A DNA stretch of 14,334 nt from Victivallales bacterium (GTDB lineage: Bacteria; Verrucomicrobiota; Lentisphaeria; Victivallales; JAUVCU01), in the NCBI GenBank assembly GCA_029934175.1, contig JAOZMT010000018.1:1-14334 (forward strand). The letters run 5' to 3'. The number at the start of each line of letters is the position of its first letter. The first letter of the stretch is position 1. The notes under the pieces are model-generated. The model had not been told where the DNA came from. It made no database searches and was given only the letters and a program-made list of their open reading frames with translations. This document shows, one piece after another, positions 1-7,957 of the stretch. Made by a program: the position numbers and the translations under genes.

Positions 1-73
1 ATATTTTGGGAATTTTATTCTGTTGTTTTTGAGGATTTTTAGCTGGTGTTAACAATGAAATTATAAATTTTAA

Positions 74-1522
74 TTAGTTATTAAGAAATCTTGTTATGCT
101 GTCTAAAGAATGACTGGACGAAGTAACAACGCCTAAAATTTTCCTTATTTGTTCAATAACTTCATCCCAAGTGCCGTCTTCTTTTTTGCGGAAGAGTGTC
201 ATTGAGTTATACCATGGAGTATCTGATTTATCTAACAACCAACGCCAATCTGGCAAGTAAGGTAACATTGTAAAAGTGTCTATTCCTAAAGATCCTGCGA
301 GATGTGCAACAGATGTATCAACTGTTATTACTAAATCCATAGATTTGATATAGGATGCTGTATCATAAAAATTTTTCAATTTGTTTGAAAGATCAAATAC
401 ATTATTGTATTCTTTAATGATTTCAGAAAGTTCATCGGCTTCATCATCTTTTTTAATGCTGTAAAAGTCAATATTTGGCAATTTAAAGAGCTTAGATAAT
501 TGTTTTAAAAACATTGATTTTTGTGCACGCCCAGCCCAAGAAAATCCTACTTTTATATTATTGGAGTTTAATTTTTTAGGACTCAATATATTCAAGTATG
601 GTTGCTTAATATTTTCTAATAAATCTAAATTAATAGATAAAAGTAAACCTAAACTCATCAGTGGAACTTGAAAATCTACTTTAATATTAGGATTTTCTTC
701 ATTCGAATAAAATTTTATATTAGGAAAGTTTTCCTTAAATAAATAAATTAATGCCTGTGGACAAATAACAGAAACTGATTTAAATTTTAATGCAACTAAA
801 GGAATAAATCTTATAAATTGAATGCTATCTCCATATCCTTGCTCACATATAATTAAAATACTACTATTTTTATCATTTTCCCCAGTCCATTTATTAGGTA
901 AATTATTCAAACTTTTATTCTCTCTATTCTTAAGCTGCAATCGATATTCATATTCTAGCCAACCTAATTCATACTCTCCTAGCAATAAATATCTATTTCC
1001 TATATTAAACCTACTTTTAGCGTTCTCTTTGTATAGTCCTCTTGAATAGTGAAATAAAGCTTTTTTAGGATTATTAAATAAGTATAACTCTCCAAGCATT
1101 AAGTGAGCAGATAAATAATTATCATCAATATCTAATGCTTCTAAATAATACTCCTCTGCTTTTATTATATCCTTTTTGAATTTATAGACAACTCCAATTC
1201 TTGTCATAATTTCAGCTGTGGATTTTTTATTATTTTCAGATTTATATATTTTTAATGCTTCGTCATACTTTTTTAAATTAATTAAAATAAATGCCTTGCC
1301 CAATAACAATTCTTGATCATTGGAATTTAATAGTAAACCTTTTTCAATTAAACTCATAGCTCTAGAAAGGTTAGCTTTTTTATACATAATCAATGCTAAG
1401 ACTAAATATAATTTTCCATGCCCAATATTAGTCTTTAATGCATTTTTATAATCTTTTTCAAGTTTAACCAAGTCCTCTGTGTATAAAAAATAGTAAGCCT
1501 CTAATAAAAAATCAAATTCCAT
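74..1522 (-). CDS. TPR protein with GT9-like glycosyltransferase domain
   Basis: This 482-residue protein probably transfers a sugar in the cytoplasm; acceptor and sugar donor cannot be told from sequence. Residues 1 to about 195 are degenerate tetratricopeptide repeats (for example KAEEYYLEALDIDD near 121–134), which usually bind protein partners. Residues about 212–465 resemble the heptosyltransferase-like (GT9/GT-B) domain often fused to TPRs. Hallmarks are WTGE at 212–215, EQGYGDSIQFIRF at 227–239, VGFSWAG at 325–331, VDTSVAHLAGSLG at 401–413 and PDWRWLLDKSDTPWY at 424–438. The start at 1522 has a GAGGAAA ribosome site seven bases upstream and lies 11 bases inside the preceding CgeB-like gene, so translation is probably coupled. 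No signal peptide or membrane helix is seen. It is probably the last gene of a three-gene unit. The domain call is firm; the substrate is unknown. Confidence 0.85.
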   Translation of the reverse strand: MEFDFLLEAYYFLYTEDLVKLEKDYKNALKTNIGHGKLYLVLALIMYKKANLSRAMSLIEKGLLLNSNDQELLLGKAFILINLKKYDEALKIYKSENNKKSTAEIMTRIGVVYKFKKDIIKAEEYYLEALDIDDNYLSAHLMLGELYLFNNPKKALFHYSRGLYKENAKSRFNIGNRYLLLGEYELGWLEYEYRLQLKNRENKSLNNLPNKWTGENDKNSSILIICEQGYGDSIQFIRFIPLVALKFKSVSVICPQALIYLFKENFPNIKFYSNEENPNIKVDFQVPLMSLGLLLSINLDLLENIKQPYLNILSPKKLNSNNIKVGFSWAGRAQKSMFLKQLSKLFKLPNIDFYSIKKDDEADELSEIIKEYNNVFDLSNKLKNFYDTASYIKSMDLVITVDTSVAHLAGSLGIDTFTMLPYLPDWRWLLDKSDTPWYNSMTLFRKKEDGTWDEVIEQIRKILGVVTSSSHSLDSITRFLNN

Positions 1523-2651
1523 TATATTTCCTCATTATAAAATTGATTCTATGACTTATCAAATGTTCTTTTAAAATTTTTTCTCTTGCACAAGTCGCAA
1601 TTTTTTCAAGCTTTGATAAGTTTTTTGTATAAAATTTGACCTTAGAAACCATTTCAGATGATGAATCATAAGTTATAAGATCTTTATCATTTTCAAAAAA
1701 ATCAAATATAGCATCATTTTTTTCTGATAATAAAACATTTCCTGTTGCTAAAACATCAAAAACCCTCATTGTTATAATATTTCTTTGATATATTCTCGGC
1801 AAGTCTAAATTAATACGACTTGCATTGTAAATTTTAGTCAACTCTTCCCCGTTATCGGCACGCCCTATATAATTCAGATTTTTTCTTGCCCAATGGCTAT
1901 CTCCATAAATTTTAATATCGAATTTTTCTAAAGAAATAACTCGCTCAGAACGCAAAAGATAAGATATCCACCCATCAAAGGCATCTATTAATTCTGCTTT
2001 CTGATTGGATTGAATTGTATCAAAAAATTTCTTTGGGATATTCACTGAACTATTATTAAATCCTATAAAATTATTAAAATCTGCATCAGTCGTAAAAAAA
2101 TTCAATAACCATTGTTGAATATTTTTCAATTGTTCTCTTGAGAACCCTAAAGTTTTTAGATTTTTTTTAGATTCTAAAAATTCTCCACCTAAAGAATTCC
2201 CCACAAAACTAATATTGCAACTATATGAACTTATAGAAGATTTATTTTTGATAGGTTTTCTGAGTTTTTCTGGAGCAGCTAGTGGTAAAAAATAAATTTC
2301 TAATCCAAGATTCTCAAATGTTTTTTTTTCATTTTTATCATGGATAAAAAGTAATAGTAAATCTTTATTTGTTCCTTCAAGAATCTGATATCGTTCAGAA
2401 GGCAGTGGATCTATAGTCCAAGAGATATATCTAACTTTTTTTTGAGATGCGAGTAAAGCTAAAGGAGGGCTAAAATTTATGCTAAAAATAATATCAGGCT
2501 GAAATTCTGCACAAATCGCAGAAAAGCTATCAATAGACAATTCTCTTGGCTGTATTTTTTTGACTGAATGTCCTAATGTCTTAAATTCAATTTCTATATC
2601 TCTTATCAGTAGCACATAATCTATCAATAATATTTTATGGGCTTTAGACAT
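1512..2651 (-). CDS. CgeB-like / glycosyl transferase group 1 family protein
   Basis: This 379-residue protein resembles the CgeB/DUF3880 plus Glyco_trans_1_2 arrangement, a GT-B fold family associated with spore-coat, flagellin and surface glycosylation. The N-terminal half has alternating beta strands with PDIIFSINF at 52–60 and YISWTIDPLP at 75–84. SFVGNSLG at 148–155 marks the start of the central region. The C-terminal half carries the nucleotide-sugar-side signature: YNASRINLDLP at 275–285, MRVFDVLATGNVLLSE at 295–310 and a terminal HLISHRINFIM at 363–373. No signal peptide or membrane segment is visible, so it is probably cytoplasmic. Only one base separates its ATG from the stop of the zinc-finger gene, and no clear Shine-Dalgarno site precedes it, so it probably depends on coupled translation. 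It overlaps the next glycosyltransferase by 11 bases. The acceptor cannot be named. Confidence 0.8.
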   Translation of the reverse strand: MSKAHKILLIDYVLLIRDIEIEFKTLGHSVKKIQPRELSIDSFSAICAEFQPDIIFSINFSPPLALLASQKKVRYISWTIDPLPSERYQILEGTNKDLLLLFIHDKNEKKTFENLGLEIYFLPLAAPEKLRKPIKNKSSISSYSCNISFVGNSLGGEFLESKKNLKTLGFSREQLKNIQQWLLNFFTTDADFNNFIGFNNSSVNIPKKFFDTIQSNQKAELIDAFDGWISYLLRSERVISLEKFDIKIYGDSHWARKNLNYIGRADNGEELTKIYNASRINLDLPRIYQRNIITMRVFDVLATGNVLLSEKNDAIFDFFENDKDLITYDSSSEMVSKVKFYTKNLSKLEKIATCAREKILKEHLISHRINFIMRKYNGI

Positions 2652-2652
2652 A

Positions 2653-3018
2653 TTATATAAAAAAGCTTTTTATTGTTTTCCACAATTTATTTTTTTTAAG
2701 TGCCACTAATTCTCCACCATCAAGCCATTTACCATAGCATACAGAACAAGTGTCTATATGTATATCATGTTCCGTATTATAAACAGGCGTAAGGTTTCCA
2801 TTTCCACCACATCTAGGACAATGTCCTTTTTTATCATCTAACTCAGAAGATTCTTGTTCTTTAACTTCATCTGCAAAATCTGAAATATCCTTTAATTCAA
2901 GAACTTCTTTTAATTCATTAAAATCAAACCAAATCCCACTACATTTAGGGCATTTATCAAGCTCAATTCCCTCTGACTCTATTCGTTCAAGAATTCCATC
3001 ACATTTTACACATTTCAT
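2653..3018 (-). CDS. Small protein with two zf-TFIIB zinc-finger domains
   Basis: This 121-residue protein contains two copies of the zf-TFIIB-type zinc ribbon (PF13453-like). The first uses C3/C6 and C23/C26 followed by GIWFD at 28–32. The second uses C67/C70 and C91/C94 followed by GKWLDGGEL at 96–104. An acidic stretch at about 44–63 (DISDFADEVKEQESSELDD) links them. Each module probably binds one zinc ion through four cysteines. The cellular role of these small bacterial proteins is largely unknown; nucleic-acid or protein binding is possible. The start has a good AGAGG site eight bases upstream and a strong promoter candidate just before it. It is therefore probably the first gene of the unit with the two downstream glycosyltransferases. 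The tail after the second finger is short and basic (KKNKLWKTIK). Confidence 0.85.
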   Translation of the reverse strand: MKCVKCDGILERIESEGIELDKCPKCSGIWFDFNELKEVLELKDISDFADEVKEQESSELDDKKGHCPRCGGNGNLTPVYNTEHDIHIDTCSVCYGKWLDGGELVALKKNKLWKTIKSFFI

Positions 3019-3053
3019 ATACTAAACCTCTTTTGTTTATATTATTTACCTTT

Positions 3054-3081
3054 AATTTATCATAAAATTTAAAAAAGTCAA
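3054..3081 (-). promoter_or_regulatory. Predicted sigma-70-type promoter for the zinc-finger/glycosyltransferase unit
   Basis: Reading the minus strand, TTGACT (3081–3076) is followed after 16 bases by TAAATT (3059–3054), with a TG one base before the -10 as in extended -10 promoters. Transcription would begin near 3047, about 30 bases before the ATG at 3018, leaving room for the AGAGG ribosome site. It lies in the largest gap between genes in the window (139 bases), so it fits the start of a separate transcription unit. The surrounding sequence is very AT-rich, so matches of this quality can occur by chance. Confidence 0.5.
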
Positions 3082-3121
3082 TTAAAATTCTAAAATATAG
3101 CAAAATTTTTAGGTCTAAATG

Positions 3122-3134
3122 TGCATAATTCGCA
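3122..3134. repeat. Dispersed short repeat, copy 1 (TGCATAATTCGCA)
   Basis: This motif lies between the FapA-like gene and the zinc-finger gene, 24 bases past the FapA-like stop. It matches 14103–14115 (TGCATAACTCGCA) at 12 of 13 positions, and the following ATT is also shared. In both places, reading the minus strand, a TAGACCTAAAA or TAACCCTAAAA block follows within about 30 bases. It is probably a genome-wide intergenic repeat. It forms no strong hairpin and has no oriented T-run, so it is not called a terminator. Confidence 0.4.
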
Positions 3135-3157
3135 AATTGCAAGAGTTAAAGTATATA

Positions 3158-4720
3158 TTAAGATTTTTTTTCTTCTTGTTCTTCTGCTCTTGAATATTCC
3201 CTTTCTACTCTAATCGCTTTTTCTTGAAGTGCTATATATCCCATATATCTGACCTTCGTAGAGTCTCTGGAATTAGGAACTAAGCTCATTTTTTTAGCTA
3301 TTGGTTCTGAAACCTTTAATCGAGTTTTATCTAATGTTATATCGATATTATTATAAAGAGTTTTCCAAACTGTTATTATTGGATTCTTTTTATCAATAAC
3401 ATCTTGTTCTATTGATTCTATTTTCTCTAATAAATCATGCTCTTCTTTATTCAAATGAGTAAATTCTACCATTAGTTTTCTTATTTGTAACTTTTTTTCT
3501 TTTGACAATTTTCCAGAAAGTTCTGGGTGTCCTATCAAAGGATCTACTATTTTACTAATGTCTTCTAATCGTTTTTTATTTTTGTTGATAGTTTCATTCA
3601 ATAATTGAATTTTGTGACTTGAAATAAAACATACACCAGCAATTAATCTTGTCTTAACTCCTATTTCTGATCCTAATGTTCTAGATTCTATGCCTTTTAA
3701 TGCCATCACTCTTCCACCTATAATAGAACCTTTTGTAACTTCTACGCTACCACGAACTGTAACATCACTATCTATTATTTCATTTTTAACTTCTAAGTTA
3801 CCATAACATATAATATTAGCTGCATCTACATATTTCCCTGTCATATTACCTTGACTTTCTAACAGTCCTTGATTTAATGCTGACACTCCACCAAATTCTA
3901 ATGTTCCACCTGCAAGAATTTTAGAGCCTTCGATATGTCCTGAAATAGCAATATTTTTACCTGCAGAAATATGGAAAGAGTCTACAACATCTCCTTTTAC
4001 AAATACAGATCCTATAAAATTAATATTCCCAGTGTTATATCCTACATCACCATTAATTGTATACTCATTAGAAATTGTTATAACATGAGTTTTATCGTCA
4101 TATAAAATCATACCATTTTTTTTAGCTATTACTAAATTCGCCTCTTCTCCAGGTCGTCCTGCAACGCCCATTCGAACACCTTCGCCTAAAATACACTTAA
4201 ATTCATTTTTTACTGGTTCTGGAAGTATCACTTCCCCTCGTAATGAAATGCCTTTTACTCCTTTTTGAGGTGGTATAATTTTAGCGATTGCTTGCCCTAA
4301 TTTTACATTATCAAATAAATGTAAATTGTGATAATCTTTTTTGTCCTTTTCTTTATCCTTTTCTATTTCTTCTATTTCATTAGTTGCATAATTTTTTTTG
4401 GATTCAGTAAAAGGTTTTTTTAGAAATTCAATACTACCTGTTTTGTTAGGGGTTGATTTTTTACAATTCATAACAACGGCATCTTTAACATCTTTTCCTA
4501 ATCTTGCCATTGCACAAGCATCCGTAATTGCATTATTATCAATTTGACCATTTAACTCCAATGATTTTACAAAATCGATAGCTTCTTGCGCTCTAACTGT
4601 AACACCTTTTTCCGTCGTAGATATATCAAGGTGCAGTTCAATATCATTGAAAACTTCTAAAGTTAATTTAAATTTTTCAAATTTTTTCTCAAAGACATCT
4701 TCTTGTAGTTCTTCGTCCAT
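3158..4720 (-). CDS. FapA-like DUF342 domain protein
   Basis: This 520-residue protein matches the DUF342/FapA family in length and layout. Residues 1–90 form an N-terminal domain. A charged linker at 105–130 (EIEEIEKDKEKDKKD) leads into the conserved part from about 134. The region 219–365 is a glycine-rich right-handed beta-helix: TINGDVGYNTGNINFIGSV at 221–239, then GHIEGSKILAGGTLEFGG and GSIIGGRVMALKGIES. Residues 368–445 are a Lys/Glu-rich coiled coil, and a small beta domain closes the protein. It has no membrane segment. In Vibrio and related bacteria FapA-like proteins affect polar flagella or bind regulators; the role here is unknown. The start has AGAGG five bases upstream. The transporter gene ends 66 bases before it and an HDOD gene lies two genes away, which suggests a regulatory or scaffold role. 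Confidence 0.85.
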   Translation of the reverse strand: MDEELQEDVFEKKFEKFKLTLEVFNDIELHLDISTTEKGVTVRAQEAIDFVKSLELNGQIDNNAITDACAMARLGKDVKDAVVMNCKKSTPNKTGSIEFLKKPFTESKKNYATNEIEEIEKDKEKDKKDYHNLHLFDNVKLGQAIAKIIPPQKGVKGISLRGEVILPEPVKNEFKCILGEGVRMGVAGRPGEEANLVIAKKNGMILYDDKTHVITISNEYTINGDVGYNTGNINFIGSVFVKGDVVDSFHISAGKNIAISGHIEGSKILAGGTLEFGGVSALNQGLLESQGNMTGKYVDAANIICYGNLEVKNEIIDSDVTVRGSVEVTKGSIIGGRVMALKGIESRTLGSEIGVKTRLIAGVCFISSHKIQLLNETINKNKKRLEDISKIVDPLIGHPELSGKLSKEKKLQIRKLMVEFTHLNKEEHDLLEKIESIEQDVIDKKNPIITVWKTLYNNIDITLDKTRLKVSEPIAKKMSLVPNSRDSTKVRYMGYIALQEKAIRVEREYSRAEEQEEKKS

Positions 4721-4786
4721 AATAACCTCTTTTTTTATAATGTTGCTTTATCGCATACGACGCATTTTTTATGCCATACCCTTAAA

Positions 4787-7003
4787 TTATTCCAAAAGAT
4801 TTGCTTCACCAGTAGATGAAATAACAAATGTTTGTGGCATATCTTTTAATTTTTCATTGATTGTATTGAAAAAATCCTCCGCATATTTTCTATTTTTCAA
4901 TGTAAATCCCATTAATATAAGTTTTGAATCTTGTGACTCTTTTCTGAAAACATCATTAAATGGTTTATCTGTTTTTATAACATTTACAGTTGCAGGAACT
5001 CGTCCTTTTTCTACTAATTCTTTTAAATCTTTTTCAGATGACACTTTTTCCTCTTCTGTTTGCACAACTCGCAAAACTCTGATTTTTGTATGAGCCCATT
5101 CATTATTCATTGTTAGCAAATGAGCGAGAATTAACATCAATGAACCATTGTTATGACCACGCCACCATAAATCAATTCTATCTTCATAAATTGATTGATT
5201 ATTTGAATCTATTAAAATAAGCGGACTCATATTTAGTTTTAAAATAACATCAAGATTATCTATAAACGGCGACATTCTAGTTGTGTCTTTTGGACAACCT
5301 AACATTAAAATATTTGGTTTAATAGGTCCTATTGAATGCGATTGTAAAAATACAGATAATCCTTTATCAAAATTTTCTGCTATAATAACTTCCACAAAAG
5401 AATCTAAGTCAAATTTCTTACAAAATTCTTGCAATTCAGTTTTAGCTTCTCTGCGTTCATTATCTAATTCATTATAATCTCCTATGATAAATTTAACTAA
5501 GGACAGGATTCCTCTTTTGCATTCAAATAATGTTGCGTATCGCAGTAAAGAACTTCTTTCTTGTGGACCTCCACCTAAAACAGTAATTGTTGGACGCCAA
5601 TTTTTAGGGTCGGCTTCTAAAGAATTTAAAATTAATAAATTTTTACGAATTCTAGAATAAACAAATCCACGGCGAGCATCTCCAAAGCGTTGTTCCATAT
5701 CTTTACGATGTGCCATAAAATATATTGCGACTAAAATTATGAGTGAAATTAGAGAATAAACAAGACTAATCATACATGCAACTACAAGACACGATACAAG
5801 TCCAAATAGTGCTATTGACCAGTGAAATATTTTAAAACGAGGTCTAAATGATGGATTATCTCCAAAAGATTCTATAAGTGCAGCCAAATTTACAGTTCCG
5901 TAAGTATATAGAAAAAACATAGTCATTATTTGTGCAACACTGTTTAATGCAGGACTCATTCCACCATCAACCAACCCTTGACTTCCTCCCCATAAAAGCA
6001 CTAATAATGCGATAAAAAATGTTAAAAGCAAAGCACGCCTTGGTTCATTTGTATCTCCTGATCCTTTTGAAAATGGCGTAAGGACAGAAATTATTTTATC
6101 ACTTGCGAGAGCCTGTAATATTCTTGGAGCTCCTAAATATGAACCTAAAGCACTTGATAAAGTAGCTGCAATAACACCTGCTATAACAAGATAACCAGTT
6201 CCCATTATCGCATTTTCAACTAAAATTTGATACGGCTTTGCAATTAATTCACTTCTTGGAAATGCTCCAGCAGATAAAATAATTTGAATCGCATATACCA
6301 CCGTTGCAACAAAAATTGCGAGTAGTGTTCCTTTGGGAATAGAAACTTCTGGTTTTTTCAAATCGCCTGACATATTAACTCCTGACATAATTCCAGTTAC
6401 AGCAGGGAAGAAGATAGCAAACATTAAAAATGGGTTTACCGAGTCCTTAGGTAACATATTTTCCGTCAACATTTCTGGAGAAAAATTAATATATAATCCA
6501 CCCAAAAATGCACAAATCGCAAGTGTTAGAATTGTTAAAATCAAAAATTGGATTTTGACTGCCCAGTTCGCACCTATCCACGATATTATAAATAAAACAA
6601 CTCCAAAAATTAGCGATATATGCAAATAATATTGATTAAATTGAGGAAAATCTTTGCATACAGCTTCTGCGAAACCCAAAATATAAAAAGGAACAGCTAA
6701 AGCTTGAGCAAGAAAAAGAGTAACACCTATTGCACTTCCAAACCCTGGTCCTAAAGCCCGTGATATTAAAAAATAAGCTCCTCCTCCTTTCACAGGAGTA
6801 TTTGTTGATACTACAGAGATTGACAATCCAGTAGCTATGCAAATCATTTGAGAAACAAATAAGATAATTAATGAATAAAACAAACCTGCATTTCCGACCA
6901 CATAGCCAGTCCGCATAAACATTATCAATCCGAAAATTGTTAAAATAGACGGTGTAAAAACCCCTGCAAATGTGCTAAATCCATAACCTTGTTTTTCTGT
7001 CAT
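4787..7003 (-). CDS. Cation-chloride-cotransporter-type APC-superfamily permease
   Basis: This 738-residue inner-membrane transporter resembles bacterial members of the cation-chloride cotransporter (SLC12/TC 2.A.30) branch of the APC superfamily. About twelve hydrophobic helices fill residues 14–430. The first carries the typical GVFTPSILTIFGLIMFMRTGYVVGN sequence (14–38). KGGGAYFLISRALGPGFG lies at 72–89 and FPAVTGIMSGVNMSGDLKKP at 199–218. A long soluble C-terminal domain (about 435–738) includes VLGGGPQERSSLLRYA at 475–490 and IDLWWRGHNNGSLMLILAHL at 610–629, both typical of this branch. It probably moves chloride with sodium and/or potassium, but some prokaryotic relatives are annotated as amino-acid permeases, so the substrate is open. 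Its ATG is three bases past the HDOD stop, with AAAGGA inside the end of that gene, which implies coupled translation. Confidence 0.85.
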   Translation of the reverse strand: MTEKQGYGFSTFAGVFTPSILTIFGLIMFMRTGYVVGNAGLFYSLIILFVSQMICIATGLSISVVSTNTPVKGGGAYFLISRALGPGFGSAIGVTLFLAQALAVPFYILGFAEAVCKDFPQFNQYYLHISLIFGVVLFIISWIGANWAVKIQFLILTILTLAICAFLGGLYINFSPEMLTENMLPKDSVNPFLMFAIFFPAVTGIMSGVNMSGDLKKPEVSIPKGTLLAIFVATVVYAIQIILSAGAFPRSELIAKPYQILVENAIMGTGYLVIAGVIAATLSSALGSYLGAPRILQALASDKIISVLTPFSKGSGDTNEPRRALLLTFFIALLVLLWGGSQGLVDGGMSPALNSVAQIMTMFFLYTYGTVNLAALIESFGDNPSFRPRFKIFHWSIALFGLVSCLVVACMISLVYSLISLIILVAIYFMAHRKDMEQRFGDARRGFVYSRIRKNLLILNSLEADPKNWRPTITVLGGGPQERSSLLRYATLFECKRGILSLVKFIIGDYNELDNERREAKTELQEFCKKFDLDSFVEVIIAENFDKGLSVFLQSHSIGPIKPNILMLGCPKDTTRMSPFIDNLDVILKLNMSPLILIDSNNQSIYEDRIDLWWRGHNNGSLMLILAHLLTMNNEWAHTKIRVLRVVQTEEEKVSSEKDLKELVEKGRVPATVNVIKTDKPFNDVFRKESQDSKLILMGFTLKNRKYAEDFFNTINEKLKDMPQTFVISSTGEANLLE

Positions 7004-7006
7004 TTT

Positions 7007-7870
7007 TTATTCCTTTAAGTTATTTATTAAATCTCGTTGATATCTAACCCAATATCCTTTATCTATTGCTTCAAATCCTGTAGCTTTTAATAATTTTTCT
7101 GGAACATAAGGACATTGACAATTTCTAGCTTTCAAATCAATCCAATTTACCAATTGAACCAATGCAATTTCTAACATATACTCTTCTGGGAACTCTTCTG
7201 TAGAATGATGATATATAATAGCTGCAATTATTTCAGGTGGCATATCCCATTTTTGGAGAACAATATCTGCTACTTCTGTATGATTAATTTTAAATATTAA
7301 ATTTTCTACCTCAAAAATAGGAAGTTCTTTTTCGTGTGCAATTGTTGCGACTTGTGCAACTTTTTTAGGAGATAATTTATATAAGATAACTTTCCCAATA
7401 TCATGCATTAGCATTGCCAAAGATAAAGATTTTGATACAGGTAAATCATTTTCTTCGATTAGTTGTTTTATTAGAACAGAAGAAGTATATGCATGTTCAA
7501 AGTCTTGTTTTTGATCTTCGCCAAAAATATCCATTACAGATGCCGAATATACAATTTCTTTTATATTCATAAAGCCAAGAAGATTAACAGCAGCACTAAC
7601 AGAGTCAATGTTATTTTTTAATGCATAATAACTAGAGTTTATAAGTTTTAATATTTGTGAAACAAGCGTCTGATCTTGTTCTATTTCATGAACTATTTTT
7701 GTCACATCTTGCTCAGGGTCTTTTAATAATTTAATGATTTTAGTTACATGTTTACTAGGCACAGGCAAGTCATCAATCTTTTCAATTTTTTTTATTAACA
7801 TCTTCTTCTCAAATGAATCAATAGAACCTTTGCGTCCTTCTCCAATATTTTTCTTAAATATATTACTCAT
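7007..7870 (-). CDS. HDOD domain signalling protein
   Basis: This 287-residue soluble protein is almost entirely an HDOD domain (HD-related output domain, PF08668) after a basic N-terminal stretch of about 30 residues. LPVPSKHVTKIIKLLKDPEQ begins the domain at 35–54, and ILKLINSSYYALKNNIDSV is at 73–91. Unlike many HDOD proteins it keeps an HD-like signature: HDIGK at 156–160, HTEVADIVLQKW at 197–208 and HHSTEE at 221–226. Phosphohydrolase activity is therefore possible but not shown. No GAF, PAS, EAL or receiver domain is attached. HDOD proteins usually work in signal transduction, often linked to cyclic nucleotides or motility. The start has AAGGAA about seven bases upstream. The gene lies between the AAA ATPase and the transporter and is probably co-translated with the latter. 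Confidence 0.85.
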   Translation of the reverse strand: MSNIFKKNIGEGRKGSIDSFEKKMLIKKIEKIDDLPVPSKHVTKIIKLLKDPEQDVTKIVHEIEQDQTLVSQILKLINSSYYALKNNIDSVSAAVNLLGFMNIKEIVYSASVMDIFGEDQKQDFEHAYTSSVLIKQLIEENDLPVSKSLSLAMLMHDIGKVILYKLSPKKVAQVATIAHEKELPIFEVENLIFKINHTEVADIVLQKWDMPPEIIAAIIYHHSTEEFPEEYMLEIALVQLVNWIDLKARNCQCPYVPEKLLKATGFEAIDKGYWVRYQRDLINNLKE

Positions 7871-7892
7871 TTTTCTTTCCTTATTTATTTAA

Positions 7893-7921
7893 AACTGCTA
7901 ACAGATAACTGCTAACTGTTA
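7893..7921. repeat. Two-unit 14-bp tandem repeat with inverted arms
   Basis: AACTGCTAAC occurs at 7893–7902 and 7907–7916, giving a 14-bp period (AACTGCTAACAGAT, then AACTGCTAACTGTT). TAACAG at 7899–7904 and CTGTTA at 7916–7921 form six-base inverted arms around an 11-base loop. The repeat abuts, and on one arm overlaps, the stop codon of the AAA ATPase gene. It occupies most of the gap before the HDOD gene. Its role is unknown, and no T-run follows, so it is not a standard terminator. Confidence 0.6.
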
Positions 7922-7957
7922 CATTCCCCAAATTTTTATTTTATAACCATTTTCATC
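7919..7957 (-). repeat. Direct repeat, 3' copy (end of the AAA ATPase gene)
   Basis: The last 39 bases of the AAA ATPase–nuclease gene, coding for its terminal residues up to KIKIWGM-stop, match 9568–9606 at 32 of 39 positions by hand alignment with no gaps. The best-conserved core is ATAAAAATTTGGG, and AATGTAA follows one mismatch later. The two copies are 1,649 bases apart and in the same orientation. Confidence 0.6.

Noticed and set aside
1..73. Possible end of a plus-strand gene reading IFWEFYSVVFEDF-stop
   Set aside because: Only 13 codons are visible before the window edge, with no family match, and all other genes are on the opposite strand.
822..1049. Plus-strand open frame inside the TPR–glycosyltransferase gene
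   Set aside because: It lies wholly opposite a gene with strong family motifs, and its composition looks like an antisense shadow.
3085..3110. CTAAAA/TTTTAG inverted repeat as a terminator after the FapA-like gene
   Set aside because: The stem is six A/T-rich pairs around an 11-base loop, with no clear following T-run. It is too weak to call in such AT-rich sequence.
6636..6842. Second minus-strand frame inside the transporter gene
   Set aside because: It is out of frame within a well-conserved membrane region and shows no recognisable protein features; it is not evidence of a frameshift.
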